A stretch of 64,000 nucleotides of DNA, taken from the NCBI GenBank assembly GCA_019635415.1, contig JAHBZN010000001.1, positions 1 to 64,000 of the forward strand, in the 5' to 3' direction. The position numbers were made by a program, and so were the translations under genes. The notes beneath the pieces were generated by a model. That model had not been told where the DNA came from and searched no databases. It was given only the letters and a program-made list of their open reading frames with translations. Of this stretch, positions 8,315 to 17,952 are shown one piece after another. The stretch is from Ramlibacter sp. (lineage in GTDB: Bacteria; Pseudomonadota; Gammaproteobacteria; Burkholderiales; Burkholderiaceae_C). Each line of letters begins with the position of its first letter. The stretch's first letter is position 1.

Positions 8315-9921
8315 GCTTGTCTCAGTCTGAATCTCTGGAGTTTGCCGGTCTCGGTACGCGGCAGCTGTTTGACGAATTCGATCTCGCGCGGGTACTTGAA
8401 CGGGGCGATGGTGGCCTTCACGTGGTCCTGCAAGGTCTTCACCATGGTGTCGTCGCCGGCATGTCCTGGCTTGAGGACGCAGAAGGCCTTGACGATCATC
8501 CCCCGCGCTTCGTCCGGCAGGCCCACCACGCCGCATTCCGCCACGGCGGGGTGGCGCAGCAGGGCGTCTTCGACCTCCGGGCCGCCCACGTTGTAGCCCG
8601 ATGTGATGATCATGTCGTCGGCACGGGCCTGGTAGAAGAAGTAGCCATCGTCGTCCTGCACAAACGCGTCGCCGGGGTAATTCCAGCCGTCTTTCACGTA
8701 CTGGGTCTGGCGCGCGTCGTCCAGATAGCGGCAGCCCGTCGGGCCCTTCACCGCGAGCCGGCCTATGGTGCCGCGGGGCACTTCCTGCCCCGTCTCGTCC
8801 ACCACGCGGGCCTGGTAGCCCGGCACCACCTTGCCGATGGCGCCCCGGCGTACCTCCTGGCCCGCGGAAGAAATGAAGATGTGGAACATCTCCGTGGCAC
8901 CGATACCGTCGAGCATCTCGATGCCCGTGGCGTCTTTCCACAACTGGCGCGTGGCGTCGGGCAAGCCCTCTCCCGCGCTCACGCAGATGCGCAGGGTGGG
9001 CGTGCCGAGCTGGCGTGCAAACGGTGCCATCTGCCGGTAGAAAGTCGGTGCGGTGTAGCAGATGGTGGCCCCGGTCTCGTTGATGAGCTTCACCATCGCT
9101 TCCGGCGTGTAGGGCACGTCCGGGAAATACACCGACGCGCCGGCCCACATCGGGAACACCAGCAAGCCGCCCAGGCCAAAGGTGAATGCCAATGGTGGCG
9201 ACCCCATGACGATGTCGTCCGGCGTGGCCTTCAGCACGTGGCGGGGCCAGGCCTCGCAGGCGGCCACCACGTCGCGGTGGCTGTGCAGGGCGGCTTTGGG
9301 TTTGCCCGTGGTGCCTGACGTGAAAGCCATGAGCGCGATGTCGTCCGCCTCCGTGGGGCAGGGGGCGAACTGCCCGCTCTTGCCCGCGCACAGGACGCCC
9401 AGATCCTGAGGGTCATCCGGCGAGTTGTAGTGAAGCAGGGTCCTGAGCGACGGATGTTCTGCCTGAGCCTGTTTCAATTCGTCGAGCAGCTTCGCATCAC
9501 AGATGGCCAGCACGGGGCGCGCCTTGTCGATGATGTCTCCGAGCTCGCGCGCGCGCAGCAACGGCATGGTGGCCACGGCCACCAGGCCGGCCTTGACCAC
9601 GGCCAGCCAGGCCAGAGCCATGCCGATCGAGTTGCCGCCGCGCAGCAGCACGCGGTTGCCGGGGACCAGTCCGTGGTCTTCGGTTAACAGCTGCGCAATC
9701 CGGTTGACCCGCTCCTGCACCTGGGCGTAGGTGAATACGACCTTCGCCGAGCGCAGCATCGGCCGGTCGCCGAAGCCCCGTTCGGCGGCCCTGTCGAGCA
9801 GCTCGTGCACCAGGTTGAGTGAATCGGGTTGCCGCAGCTCGGGCAGGTCGTAGCGCATCTCGGGCCACTGCGCGCGGGGCGGCAGGCGGTCGTGGACGAA
9901 GGGGTCTGTGTGTGCCGACAT
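8311..9921 (-). CDS. 2-aminobenzoate/benzoate-CoA ligase-like enzyme
   Basis: 536-residue ANL-superfamily acyl-CoA synthetase. The ATP-binding loop FTSGTTGKPKAALHSH lies near residue 200, the A5 motif DGIGATEMFHIFIS in the middle, and PRTETGKLQRFRLRQA carries the adenylation lysine at the C-terminus. The HIFIS sequence and overall arrangement resemble benzoate- and 2-aminobenzoate-CoA ligases. It would activate an aromatic acid to its CoA thioester in the cytoplasm, the first step of the pathway encoded by the operon. The frame stays open upstream to 10578, but that extension reads through the acyl-CoA dehydrogenase gene; the ATG at 9921 fits family length. Substrate assignment to anthranilate is from gene context. 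Confidence 0.85.
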   Translation of the reverse strand: MSAHTDPFVHDRLPPRAQWPEMRYDLPELRQPDSLNLVHELLDRAAERGFGDRPMLRSAKVVFTYAQVQERVNRIAQLLTEDHGLVPGNRVLLRGGNSIGMALAWLAVVKAGLVAVATMPLLRARELGDIIDKARPVLAICDAKLLDELKQAQAEHPSLRTLLHYNSPDDPQDLGVLCAGKSGQFAPCPTEADDIALMAFTSGTTGKPKAALHSHRDVVAACEAWPRHVLKATPDDIVMGSPPLAFTFGLGGLLVFPMWAGASVYFPDVPYTPEAMVKLINETGATICYTAPTFYRQMAPFARQLGTPTLRICVSAGEGLPDATRQLWKDATGIEMLDGIGATEMFHIFISSAGQEVRRGAIGKVVPGYQARVVDETGQEVPRGTIGRLAVKGPTGCRYLDDARQTQYVKDGWNYPGDAFVQDDDGYFFYQARADDMIITSGYNVGGPEVEDALLRHPAVAECGVVGLPDEARGMIVKAFCVLKPGHAGDDTMVKTLQDHVKATIAPFKYPREIEFVKQLPRTETGKLQRFRLRQA

Positions 9922-9923
9922 GC

Positions 9924-11114
9924 TTACTCCTGCAGGACGGATTTGCCGATGATGAGTTGCTGCACTTCCGTGGCGCCTTCGTAGATGCGCAGCGAGCGGA
10001 TATCGCGGTACAGGCTCTCCACGCGGGTGCCGACCTTGACGCCCAGGCCGCCGTGCATCTGCAGGGCCATGTCGATCACGCGCTGGGCGTTCTCGGTGGC
10101 CGTCATCTTGGCCATCGCCGCTTCGGCGGTCACGCGCACGCCCCCGCGCTTCTCGCCCTCGTCGCGCAGCCAGGCGGCGCGATAGGTGAGCAAGGCCGCC
10201 GCGTCGACCAGCGCCGCCATCTCGCCGAGCCGGGCCTGGGTGAGCTGGAAGTCCGCCAGCGTCTGGCCGAACATCCTGCGTTGCCGGGCATGGGCCACGG
10301 CTTCGGCGAGCGCGCGCCTGGCGAAGCCCAGGGCCGCACCCGCGACCGAGGCGCGGAAGATGTCCAGCGTCTGCATGGCCAGCTTGAAGCCGCCGTTCAA
10401 GGGCCCCAGCCGTGCGGCGTCGGTCACTTCGCAGCCGGCAAACCTGAGGGTGGCGAGTGGGTGCGGTGCCATCACCTCGATGTGTTCGCTGCTGTCCAGC
10501 CCAGCCGCATCGGCGTCCACGATGAAGGCGGTGATGCCGCGCGTGCCGGCCTGCGCATCGGTCTTGGCAAAGACGCAATAGAAATCGGCGATTCCGCCGT
10601 TGCTGATCCAGGTCTTGGTGCCTTCCAGGCTGTAGGTGTCAAATGTGCCATCAGCCCTTGCTTCCTGGTCACCTTTTGCTATCATTTTCATAGCGCCAGC
10701 GTCAGACCCGGCATCGGGCTCGCTGAGCGCAAAGGCGGCGATCCGGTCGCCCCGGGCCACCGCGCCCAGGTAGCGGGCCTGCTGCTCGGGGGTGCCGGCC
10801 AGGGTGATAGCTCCGCTGCCCAGCCCCTGCATGGCCAACGCGAAGTCCGCCAGCGGCGAGTGGAAGGCCAGGGTCTCGCGCAGCAGTACCAGCGCGCGCG
10901 AGTCGAGCCGCGGGAGTGCACCGCCAAAGGCGGCCGGCACGCAGTAGCGCAGCCAGCCGGCGTCACCCAGCTTGCGCACCCATTCGCGGCAGGCCGCGCG
11001 GTCATCGCGCTCGTCCACCTGCTGGGCCTGGGCCCAGTCCACCAGTTGCGGGGCCATGGCCCGGTGGGCGTCGTCAAAGAAGGGCAGGCCCAGATGGGCG
11101 AGGGAAGGGCGCAT
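9924..11114 (-). CDS. Acyl-CoA dehydrogenase with a repeat-derived insert
   Basis: 396 residues with standard acyl-CoA dehydrogenase blocks: [37 protein letters not shown], a FAD-contacting [12 protein letters not shown] and the C-terminal LQMHGGLG...[22 protein letters not shown]. It would oxidise a ring-derived or ring-opened CoA ester to the enoyl form, feeding electrons to ETF. Between GSDAGAM and the TKTWISNGG block the protein carries an unusually long, odd segment ([20 protein letters not shown]). Its DNA is a Comamonadaceae-type dispersed repeat inserted in frame (10652-10694). The gap to the ligase start is two bases. Confidence 0.9.
   Translation of the reverse strand: MRPSLAHLGLPFFDDAHRAMAPQLVDWAQAQQVDERDDRAACREWVRKLGDAGWLRYCVPAAFGGALPRLDSRALVLLRETLAFHSPLADFALAMQGLGSGAITLAGTPEQQARYLGAVARGDRIAAFALSEPDAGSDAGAMKMIAKGDQEARADGTFDTYSLEGTKTWISNGGIADFYCVFAKTDAQAGTRGITAFIVDADAAGLDSSEHIEVMAPHPLATLRFAGCEVTDAARLGPLNGGFKLAMQTLDIFRASVAGAALGFARRALAEAVAHARQRRMFGQTLADFQLTQARLGEMAALVDAAALLTYRAAWLRDEGEKRGGVRVTAEAAMAKMTATENAQRVIDMALQMHGGLGVKVGTRVESLYRDIRSLRIYEGATEVQQLIIGKSVLQE
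10652..10694 (+). repeat. REP-like dispersed repeat inside a coding gene
   Basis: On the plus strand this reads AGCCCTTG (10653-10660), a ~17-base variable stretch, then the hairpin GCTAT-CATTTTC-ATAGC (10678-10694). The same layout occurs between genes at 30063-30109, 42576-42621 and 53153-53208. Here the copy is antisense within the acyl-CoA dehydrogenase frame and adds about eight residues without breaking it. Confidence 0.65.
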
Positions 11115-11117
11115 GGC

Positions 11118-11972
11118 TCAATCCCCTCCAAAGACCGGCTTCTGTTTGGCCGCAAACGCCTCGTAGGCCCGCGTGAAGTCCTGGGTCTGCATGCAGATCG
11201 CCTGGGCCTGGGCCTCGGCCTCGATGGCCTGCTCGATGGTCATGGCCCATTCCTGCTGCAGCATGGTCTTGGTCATGCCGTGCGCAAACGTCGGTCCCTG
11301 GGCCAGCTCGCGGGCCATGGCCTGGGCGTGGCCGAGCAGTTCGCCGGGTTCATGCAGGGCATTGAAAAAGCCCCAGGACAGTCCTTCGGCCGCGGTCATG
11401 GCGCGTCCGGTGAACAGCAGTTCCGACGCCCGGCCCTGCCCGATCACGCGGGGCAGCAGCGCGCAGGCGCCCATGTCGGCGCCCGCAAGGCCCACGCGCG
11501 TGAACAGGAAGGCGGTCTTGGTGGCCGGCGTGCCGTAGCGCAGGTCGCAGGCCAGCGCCATCATGGCGCCCGCGCCGGCGCAGATGCCGTCAATCGCGCC
11601 GATCACGGGTTGCGGACAGTTGCGCATGGCTTTCACGAGGTCGCCCGTCATGCGGGTGAACTCCAGCAGCTCGGGCATGGTCATGGTCGTGAGCGGTCCG
11701 ATGATCTCGTGCACGTCGCCGCCGGAGCAGAAGTTGCCGCCGGCGCCTGTCACCACCACGGTCTTCACATCCGTGGCCTGCCGCAGGCCGTGGAACAGGT
11801 CCCGCAGTTCGGCGTAGGAGTCGAAAGTCAGCGGATTCTTGCGCTCGGGCCGGTTCAGTGTGATGGTGCCAACGCCGTCGGCAAAACCCCAGCTGAAATG
11901 GCGGGCCTGATAGCTGGCGCGGGCGTCGAACTGGGCGCGCATCGGGTTGCTGGCGCCAATGTAGTGTTTCAT
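11118..11972 (-). CDS. Enoyl-CoA hydratase/isomerase (crotonase family)
   Basis: 284 residues with crotonase features: [20 protein letters not shown], the oxyanion-hole segments [14 protein letters not shown] and [24 protein letters not shown], and a catalytic-region glutamate-poor stretch [19 protein letters not shown]. It should hydrate or isomerise an enoyl-CoA produced by the monooxygenase/reductase and dehydrogenase of the same operon. The ATG at 11972 overlaps the MarR stop (ATGA); the open frame extends further upstream but that part duplicates the MarR gene in another frame. Confidence 0.88.
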   Translation of the reverse strand: MKHYIGASNPMRAQFDARASYQARHFSWGFADGVGTITLNRPERKNPLTFDSYAELRDLFHGLRQATDVKTVVVTGAGGNFCSGGDVHEIIGPLTTMTMPELLEFTRMTGDLVKAMRNCPQPVIGAIDGICAGAGAMMALACDLRYGTPATKTAFLFTRVGLAGADMGACALLPRVIGQGRASELLFTGRAMTAAEGLSWGFFNALHEPGELLGHAQAMARELAQGPTFAHGMTKTMLQQEWAMTIEQAIEAEAQAQAICMQTQDFTRAYEAFAAKQKPVFGGD

Positions 11973-12442
11973 GCGGGCTCCGTGGGGGCGAGGGCGTGTT
12001 CCTTGACCTTGCCCAGCAGCTTGTACAGGGTGGTCACTTCGCGTTCGCTCAGCGCCTGCAGCGCCGAGACGATCCATTGCTCGTGCTCGTGGGCCATTTC
12101 GTGGAACAGCCGGCGGCCCTTGGCCGTCAGCCGGACGCGGTAGGCACGGCGGTCGCCTGCCACATCCACGCGTTCCACGAGCCCTTCGGCGACCAGCTGA
12201 TCGGTGATGCCGGTGACGTTGCCGCCGGTCACCATCATGCGGCGCGACAGTTCGTTCATCTTCAGGCCATCGGGCGCGCGCTCGAGCTGCGACATCAGGT
12301 CGAAGCGGGGCAGGGTGGTGTCGAACTGCTCGCGCAGGCGGCTGCGCACCTGCTTCTCAACGAGCTGCGTGCAGGTCAGCAACCGCAGCCACAGGCGCAA
12401 GGCCTCGGGGTGTTCACTGTGCGCACGGGCTTCAAGGTCCAT
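11969..12442 (-). CDS. MarR family transcriptional regulator of the aromatic-CoA operon
   Basis: 157 residues. A winged-helix DNA-binding core ([54 protein letters not shown]) sits between dimerisation helices, as in MarR/BadR/HcaR-type regulators, several of which sense aromatic acids or their CoA esters. A strong ribosome-binding site (GAGGAG) precedes the ATG at 12442, which is two bases after the monooxygenase stop. It is embedded in the operon it presumably controls; the candidate operator is 14827-14840. Confidence 0.88.
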   Translation of the reverse strand: MDLEARAHSEHPEALRLWLRLLTCTQLVEKQVRSRLREQFDTTLPRFDLMSQLERAPDGLKMNELSRRMMVTGGNVTGITDQLVAEGLVERVDVAGDRRAYRVRLTAKGRRLFHEMAHEHEQWIVSALQALSEREVTTLYKLLGKVKEHALAPTEPA

Positions 12443-12444
12443 GG

Positions 12445-14817
12445 TCAGGTCTCCTCTGGGTTCGCTACACTTTTCGTAGCAGATGGTGGCGGACTGGCAA
12501 GGGCTGCAAGCTGCTTTTGCCTTGAAATCTCGCGGTAAAGCTGGTCGCGGCCGCTCAGGTACTGGCGTGGCCATTGCACCGCCCGGCTCTCCAGCCGCGC
12601 GGCCTCGTGCAGCGTCCAGGCCGGATCGGCCAGGTGGGGCCGCGCGATGGCACAGAGGTCAGCCCGGCCCGCGGCGATGATGCTGTTGGCATGGTCGGCT
12701 TCGCTGATGGCGCCCACGGCGATCGTCTGGATGCCGGCCTCGTTGCGGATCCGGTCGGCAAAGGGGGTCTGGTACATGCGCCCGTAGACCGGCTGGGCGG
12801 CCCGCGTGGTCTGGCCGGAGGACACGTCGATCATGTCGCAGCCCGCGGCCTTGAACAGCCGCGCCACCGCCACGGCATCGTCCGCGGTGTGGCCACCGGG
12901 CGCCCAGTCGTGCGCCGAAATGCGCACACTCATGGGCAGGTGCGCGGGCCAGGCCTCGCGCATGGCGCGGAACACCTCCAGCGGATAGCGGCAGCGGTTC
13001 TCGAGTGATCCGCCGAACTCGTCGGTGCGCTGGTTGGTCAGTGGGGTGATGAAGCTGGACAACAGGTAGCCGTGCGCGCAGTGCAGCTCCAGCCAGTCGA
13101 ACCCGGCGGCGGCGGCGCGCCGGGTCGCCTCCACAAAGGCCTGCTTCACGCGCTGCATGTCATCTAGGCTCATGGCGCGTGGTGTCTGGTTCTGCTCGCC
13201 GTAGGCCACGGCACTGGCCGCCAGCAGCGGCCAGTTGGGGGCGGCATCGGCGTGCCCGCCGGGCGCCACCAGCGGTTCGTCGGTGGTCTCCCAACCCAGC
13301 TGGGTGGACCCCTTGGGGCCGCTGTGGCCCAGCTGCAGGCCGATCTTTGCGCTGCTCTGCCCGTGCACGAACTCGACGATGCGCGCGAAGGCGGCCTGTT
13401 GCTCGTCGTTCCACAGACCGGGGCAGCCGGGGGTGATGCGGCCCTGCGCGTCAGGGCTGGTCATCTCGACCATCACCAGCGCCGCGCCGCCCAGGGCCCT
13501 TGCGCCCAGATGCACCAGGTGGAAGTCCTGGGGCACGCCGTTCACCGCGCTGTAGGTGGCCATGGGCGACACCACGATGCGGTTCTTCAGCGCCACGTCG
13601 CGCACGCGAAACGGCGTGAGCATGGGCAGCACCGGCGGGCCGCCCGCGAGCCAGCCCTCATAGCCCTCGAGCCAGCGCGCGTCGCGCAGGCGCAGGTTCT
13701 CATGGCTGATGCGCTGGGAGCGCGTGAGCAGGGAGTAGGCGAACTGCTCGATCTGCATGCCGCTGTAGCGCGTCACGTTCTCGAACCACTCGGTGGAGTT
13801 GCGCGCTGCGTTCTGGATCTTCAGCACTTCCACGCTGCGGCGCGCTTCGTAGCCCTGCAGCACGGTGTCCATGTCGTGCCCGGTGTCGAACTCGTCGGCA
13901 AGGTCAATCGCATCTTCCAGCGCCAGCTTGGTGCCACTGCCGATCGAGAAGTGAGCGGTGTGCGCGGCGTCGCCCATGAGCACGATGGGCACCTGCCGGC
14001 CACCGATCGTCTCGCGGTGCACCCAGGTCTTGCACACCACGCGCGGAAAGCGGATCCAGATGGCGGCACCGCGCAGGTGCGAGGCGTTGCTGATCAGCTG
14101 GTGGCCTTCCAGGTACCGGGCAAACAGGCGTTCGCAGAACGCAATGCTGTCCTCCTGGCTCAGGGTGTCCAGGCCGTGGGCCTTCCAGACGGACTCGGGC
14201 GCCTCCACGATGAAGGTGGACGTGTCCTCGTTGAACTTGTAGGCGTGCGCCTGGAACCAGCCGTGCTCGGTCTGTTCGAAGGCAAAGGTGAACGCGTCGA
14301 AGGTCTTGCGCGTTCCGAGCCAGACGAAGCGGCACTGGCGAAGGTCCACGTCGGGCTGGTAGGCGCTGGCATAGCGGTTGCGGATGCGGCTGTTCAGGCC
14401 GTCGCTGGCGATCACCAGGTCGGCCCCGTACTGCGCGGCCAGCGCCTGGTCGTCGGTGACGTCGGTCTCGAAGACCAGCTCGACGCCCAGCGCCATGCAG
14501 CGGTCCTGCAGGATGTTCAGCAGGTGCTTGCGCCCGATGCCGCAAAAGCCGTGACCGGTGGAGCGCACCGAACGGCCCTTGAAGAACACCTCGATGTCAT
14601 CCCAGTGATTGAACGCGTCGCCGATGAGCCGCGCGCTGGGCGCGTCAGCCCGCCGCAGGTTGTCCAGCGTCTGGTCGGACAGCACCACGCCCCAGCCGAA
14701 GGTGTCGAACGGCCGGTTGCGCTCGACCACCACCACGCGATGGGCCGGATGGCGCTGCTTCATGAGCAACGCGAAGTACAGGCCGGCCGGGCCGCCGCCA
14801 ATGCACAGGATATTCAT
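12445..14817 (-). CDS. Bifunctional aminobenzoyl/salicylyl-CoA monooxygenase-reductase
   Basis: 790 residues in two halves. Residues ~1-395 are a flavoprotein hydroxylase: [15 protein letters not shown] dinucleotide fold at 7-21 and [22 protein letters not shown] at 282-303. Residues ~400-790 are an old-yellow-enzyme-like FMN reductase ([50 protein letters not shown]). This fusion is known from 2-aminobenzoyl-CoA monooxygenase/reductase of Azoarcus evansii and is often annotated as salicylyl-CoA 5-hydroxylase/oxidoreductase. It hydroxylates and partly reduces the aromatic ring of the CoA ester. The ATG at 14817 follows the -10 box by only six bases and has no ribosome-binding site, suggesting a leaderless message. 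The upstream open frame to 15303 is non-coding. Confidence 0.9.
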   Translation of the reverse strand: MNILCIGGGPAGLYFALLMKQRHPAHRVVVVERNRPFDTFGWGVVLSDQTLDNLRRADAPSARLIGDAFNHWDDIEVFFKGRSVRSTGHGFCGIGRKHLLNILQDRCMALGVELVFETDVTDDQALAAQYGADLVIASDGLNSRIRNRYASAYQPDVDLRQCRFVWLGTRKTFDAFTFAFEQTEHGWFQAHAYKFNEDTSTFIVEAPESVWKAHGLDTLSQEDSIAFCERLFARYLEGHQLISNASHLRGAAIWIRFPRVVCKTWVHRETIGGRQVPIVLMGDAAHTAHFSIGSGTKLALEDAIDLADEFDTGHDMDTVLQGYEARRSVEVLKIQNAARNSTEWFENVTRYSGMQIEQFAYSLLTRSQRISHENLRLRDARWLEGYEGWLAGGPPVLPMLTPFRVRDVALKNRIVVSPMATYSAVNGVPQDFHLVHLGARALGGAALVMVEMTSPDAQGRITPGCPGLWNDEQQAAFARIVEFVHGQSSAKIGLQLGHSGPKGSTQLGWETTDEPLVAPGGHADAAPNWPLLAASAVAYGEQNQTPRAMSLDDMQRVKQAFVEATRRAAAAGFDWLELHCAHGYLLSSFITPLTNQRTDEFGGSLENRCRYPLEVFRAMREAWPAHLPMSVRISAHDWAPGGHTADDAVAVARLFKAAGCDMIDVSSGQTTRAAQPVYGRMYQTPFADRIRNEAGIQTIAVGAISEADHANSIIAAGRADLCAIARPHLADPAWTLHEAARLESRAVQWPRQYLSGRDQLYREISRQKQLAALASPPPSATKSVANPEET

Positions 14818-14823
14818 GAAGAA

Positions 14824-14853
14824 ATAGTTTAAGCCTAAACAAAGTAATGTCAA
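14824..14853 (-). promoter_or_regulatory. Promoter of the aminobenzoyl-CoA operon
   Basis: On the minus strand a perfect -35 TTGACA (14853-14848) and a -10-like AACTAT (14829-14824) are separated by 18 bases. The ATG at 14817 begins six bases after the -10, placing the expected transcription start at or next to the start codon. Confidence 0.65.
14827..14840. promoter_or_regulatory. Candidate MarR operator
   Basis: The inverted repeat GTTTA-AGCC-TAAAC overlaps the -10 and spacer of the operon promoter. An AT-rich dyad in this position is what a MarR-type repressor would occupy; the MarR gene is the second gene of the operon. Assignment to this regulator is inference. Confidence 0.5.
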
Positions 14854-14895
14854 TCCGGTCGCGCCCGGCGATGGCCTGCTGATGCGAATCCGTCC

Positions 14896-14901
14896 TACAG
14901 T
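14896..14901 (+). promoter_or_regulatory. -10 box TACAGT before the CFA-like gene
   Basis: TACAGT 43 bases upstream of the methyltransferase ATG matches the -10 form seen repeatedly in this window (18903, 39651, 56575, and minus strand 36884 and 61689). I see no convincing -35 at 16-18 bases. Confidence 0.35.
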
Positions 14902-14943
14902 TCCGGGCTTGACGCCCGGCGCCCCGGGGAAAAAAATCTCTGC

Positions 14944-16224
14944 ATGCAAGCCCTGATCCGCAAAGTCGAGGACCAGCTCGCGGGCCTGCCGGTGCCGGTG
15001 GCGCTGGAATTGCCCGCGGGACAGCGCGTGGGTCCCCCGGCGGCAGCGGTCACGCTGTCGTTCACCGACTGGTCCAGTCTGGCGACCATGGCGGCGGGTC
15101 AGATCGGTCGGCTCGCGGAAGACTTCGTGGAAAGCCGGGTCCAGCTCGAAGGCCGCATGCGTGACCTGATGGAGGTGGCCTCGCGCCTGTTGCCGGGCGA
15201 CCCGGTCCAGGGGGGCAGCGGCTGGTGGCCGCACCTGCTGCGCCGGGCCCGTTCGCTCGCGGTGCACACGCCGCAGCGCGATGAAGCGCAGATCCGCTTC
15301 CACTATGACGTGTCGGACGACTTCTACGCGTTGTGGCTGGACCCCCGGCGCGTCTATTCATGTGCCTACTACCGCCAACCGGGCATGACTCTCGGCCAGG
15401 CCCAGGAAGCCAAGCTGGACCACATCTGCCGCAAGCTCATGCTGCGGCCTGGTGAGCAGTTCCTGGACATTGGCGCGGGCTGGGGCGGCCTGCTGTTGTG
15501 GGCGGCCGAGCACTATGGCGTGAACGCGACCGGCATCACGCTGTCGCGCAACCAGCACGTCCACGTCCAGGGCCTGATCGAATCGCGAGGCCTGCAGGGC
15601 CGCGTGCGCATGGCGTTGATGGACTACCGCGACCTGGACGAGGCCCATACCTTCGACAAGATCGCGTCGGTTGGCATGTTCGAGCATGTGGGCGAGGCCC
15701 ACATGGCCCAGTACTTCAGCAAGATCCGCCGCCTGCTGCGTCCCGGCGGGATGGTGCTCAACCACGGCATCACGGCCGGTGGCACCAGCAACGGTCAGTT
15801 GGGAGCGGGCATGGGCGATTTCATCGAGAAATACATCTTCCCCGGGGGGGAACTGCTGCATGTGAGCCAGGTGCTGCGCGACATGGCCCATGCCGGCCTG
15901 GAAATGGTGGACGCGGAAAACCTGCGCCCCCACTATGCGCGCACCCTCTGGGCCTGGTCGGATGCGCTGGAGGCCCGGCTGGGCGAGGCGCACCACGTGC
16001 TGGCGTCCTCGCTGGACGCGGCGGGCGCGGGGCGCGTGCTGCGGGCCTACCGCCTGTACCTGGCGGGCAGCGCCATGTGTTTCGAACAGGGCTGGATCGC
16101 CCTGCACCAGCTGCTGGCCACGAGGCCTTCAGGCGACGCCAACGCGAATGGGGGCGCGTTGCGCGGCGCACAGTCAGACTACCCCTTCAATCGCGGCTAT
16201 ATCTACGACGGAACATCACCATGA
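14944..16224 (+). CDS. Cyclopropane-fatty-acyl-phospholipid synthase family methyltransferase
   Basis: 426 residues. The C-terminal two-thirds match CFA synthase/mycolic acid cyclopropane synthase-like SAM methyltransferases: [26 protein letters not shown], the SAM loop [20 protein letters not shown] near residue 173, GITLSRNQ and [14 protein letters not shown], then [14 protein letters not shown]. These enzymes methylenate unsaturated phospholipid acyl chains using S-adenosylmethionine, which fits membrane stress adaptation. The N-terminal ~100 residues are less conserved. The stop overlaps the DUF1840 start (ATGA), so the two genes are co-translated. Confidence 0.87.
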   Translation: MQALIRKVEDQLAGLPVPVALELPAGQRVGPPAAAVTLSFTDWSSLATMAAGQIGRLAEDFVESRVQLEGRMRDLMEVASRLLPGDPVQGGSGWWPHLLRRARSLAVHTPQRDEAQIRFHYDVSDDFYALWLDPRRVYSCAYYRQPGMTLGQAQEAKLDHICRKLMLRPGEQFLDIGAGWGGLLLWAAEHYGVNATGITLSRNQHVHVQGLIESRGLQGRVRMALMDYRDLDEAHTFDKIASVGMFEHVGEAHMAQYFSKIRRLLRPGGMVLNHGITAGGTSNGQLGAGMGDFIEKYIFPGGELLHVSQVLRDMAHAGLEMVDAENLRPHYARTLWAWSDALEARLGEAHHVLASSLDAAGAGRVLRAYRLYLAGSAMCFEQGWIALHQLLATRPSGDANANGGALRGAQSDYPFNRGYIYDGTSP

Positions 16225-16544
16225 TCTACAAATTCAAATCCAAGGCCGACGGAGACCTCATCATGCTGGAGCCCAGCGGGCGGCGCGTGCTCGAAATCCT
16301 GGGCAAGGACGCCGGGCCCAAGGGCATCATCACCGCGGAGCAGATTCCCGGCGCCATTCATGCGCTGGAACGCGCCATCGCCCACGAGGAAGCGATTCAC
16401 AAGCCCTCGGGCACCGAAGGTGCGGAGCAGCAGGAAGGGCACGAACCCACGGTGAGCATCACGCTGAGGCAGCGGGCCAAACCCTTCCTGGACATGCTGC
16501 GGCGCTGCGAGACCGCTCACGCCGACGTGGTCTGGGGCGTCTAG
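16221..16544 (+). CDS. DUF1840 family protein
   Basis: 107 residues beginning [30 protein letters not shown], the hallmark of DUF1840, with the usual C-terminal TVSLRQRA-like segment (SITLRQRAKPFLDMLRRCETAHADVVWGV). Function unknown; cytosolic, no signal peptide. Coupled to the upstream methyltransferase by a four-base overlap. The gene ends 11 bases before the convergent Bug-protein gene. Confidence 0.88.
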   Translation: MIYKFKSKADGDLIMLEPSGRRVLEILGKDAGPKGIITAEQIPGAIHALERAIAHEEAIHKPSGTEGAEQQEGHEPTVSITLRQRAKPFLDMLRRCETAHADVVWGV

Positions 16545-16555
16545 CCCCTCGCGCT

Positions 16556-17566
16556 TCAGTCGATCTTCGCGCCGGAGGCCTTGACCACGGGCGCCCACTT
16601 GGCGATTTCGCTGTCGATGAAGCGCGCGAACTCGGCCGGCGTGTTGCCCCCGGGAATCGCGCCCTGGGCCAGCAGCTTTTCCTTGATGGCGGGCGACGCC
16701 AGCGCCTTGGCGGTTTCCTGCTGGATGCGGCTCACGACGTCGGGCGGCGTGCCGGCGGGGGCCAGCAGGCCGAACCACGAGCTGGCGTCGAAGCCCTTGA
16801 GGCCGGCGGCCTCCTCGATGGTGGGCAGGTCCGGCATCGCGCCGGAGCGCTGGGCGCTGGTCACGGCAAAGGCCTTGAGCTTGCCACCGCGGATCTGCGG
16901 CATGGCTGACGGCAGGTTGTCGAACATCACGTCCACCTGGCCACTGACCATGCCCAGCATCGCCGGGCCCGAGCCGGTGTAGGGGATGTGCGTCATGAAG
17001 ATGCCGGTGCGCGCCTTGAACAACTCACCGGCCAGATGGATCGAGGTTCCGTTGCCGCTCGAAGCCATGTTGAATTCGCCGGGGTGGGCCTTGGCGTACT
17101 TGATGAAGTCCGGCACCGTGTTGATGTGCAGTGCCTGGGCCTTTTCGGTGTTCATGACCATCACGTTGGGCACGCCGGCCACGAGGGTGATGGGCGCGAA
17201 GTCCTTCTGCGGGTCGTAGGGCAGCTTGCGGTACAGCGACTTGTTGATGCCATGCGTGCCGACCGTGCCCATGAGCAGCGTGTAGCCGTCGTTGGCCGAC
17301 TTGGCCACGATGTCGGCGCCCACGTTGCCGCCCGCGCCTGCGCGGTTGTCGACGATGAAGCTCTGGCCGAAGGCCTTGGACAGCTCGGGGGCAATGGCGC
17401 GGGCCAGGATGTCCGTGGTGCCGCCGGGTGCGAAGGGCACCACGATGCGCACGGGCTTGGCGGGCCACGCGCCCTGCGCGGCCACCGGGGCGGCCATCGT
17501 CAGCATGGCGGCACTGGCCAGCACGGCGAGGACCAGGCGGCGTTTGTCTTGGGAACCGGGGTTCAT
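16556..17566 (-). CDS. Bug-family tripartite tricarboxylate transporter binding protein
   Basis: 336 residues with a Sec signal peptide ([19 protein letters not shown]) and the Bug signature [57 protein letters not shown], followed by [31 protein letters not shown]. Periplasmic; such proteins capture small carboxylates for TctAB-type carriers or act as sensors. No tctA/tctB gene is nearby, as is common for the many orphan Bug proteins of Burkholderiales. The ATG overlaps the stop of the preceding small gene, so it is third in an SDR-hypothetical-Bug operon. Confidence 0.92.
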   Translation of the reverse strand: MNPGSQDKRRLVLAVLASAAMLTMAAPVAAQGAWPAKPVRIVVPFAPGGTTDILARAIAPELSKAFGQSFIVDNRAGAGGNVGADIVAKSANDGYTLLMGTVGTHGINKSLYRKLPYDPQKDFAPITLVAGVPNVMVMNTEKAQALHINTVPDFIKYAKAHPGEFNMASSGNGTSIHLAGELFKARTGIFMTHIPYTGSGPAMLGMVSGQVDVMFDNLPSAMPQIRGGKLKAFAVTSAQRSGAMPDLPTIEEAAGLKGFDASSWFGLLAPAGTPPDVVSRIQQETAKALASPAIKEKLLAQGAIPGGNTPAEFARFIDSEIAKWAPVVKASGAKID

Positions 17567-17952
17567 GGAGTCTCCTTCGTTGTGGGATAAGCCGGAATCA
17601 GCGGGGCCACGGCCTGGTGGCAGGCCTGGCCGGGCGTCACGCCCAGCGCCAGTGCCCTCGCATTGGCGTGGCTGATGATGCCATCGTTCAGCGAGCTGTG
17701 CGCGTCACCAATGCGCGCGCTGAGGTGTTCCACGGTGCAGGCCGCCAGGCCCTCGGCCTGCAGCAGGTCGAGCGCAGCCAGGCCAGCCCGGTCCTTGCCG
17801 CCGCCCGCGTCATTGAAGATGCTGAGCAGGGGGCGCGCCGCGAGGGCATAGCGCGCCGAACTTATGCCGCCGTGCGATCCGCTGACGGCCACGCAGCCCG
17901 CGTCCTGCGGGCCGAGTTCAGTGATGGAGTCGACGATGCGCAGTGCGGTCAC
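17563..17952 (-). CDS. Conserved hypothetical protein (GSHGG motif)
   Basis: 129 residues. Conserved-looking patches include [37 protein letters not shown] and [29 protein letters not shown] recall similar uncharacterised proteins near Bug receptors in Burkholderiales, but know of no assigned function. The GSHGG and NDAG.G patches could form an active or ligand site. It starts at a GTG overlapping the SDR stop (GTGA) and its stop overlaps the Bug-protein ATG, so it is tightly coupled on both sides. Confidence 0.75.
   Translation of the reverse strand: MTALRIVDSITELGPQDAGCVAVSGSHGGISSARYALAARPLLSIFNDAGGGKDRAGLAALDLLQAEGLAACTVEHLSARIGDAHSSLNDGIISHANARALALGVTPGQACHQAVAPLIPAYPTTKETP

Noticed and set aside
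9922..10578. N-terminal extension of the CoA ligase
   Set aside because: It reads in another frame of the acyl-CoA dehydrogenase gene; family length and the two-base gap support the ATG at 9921.
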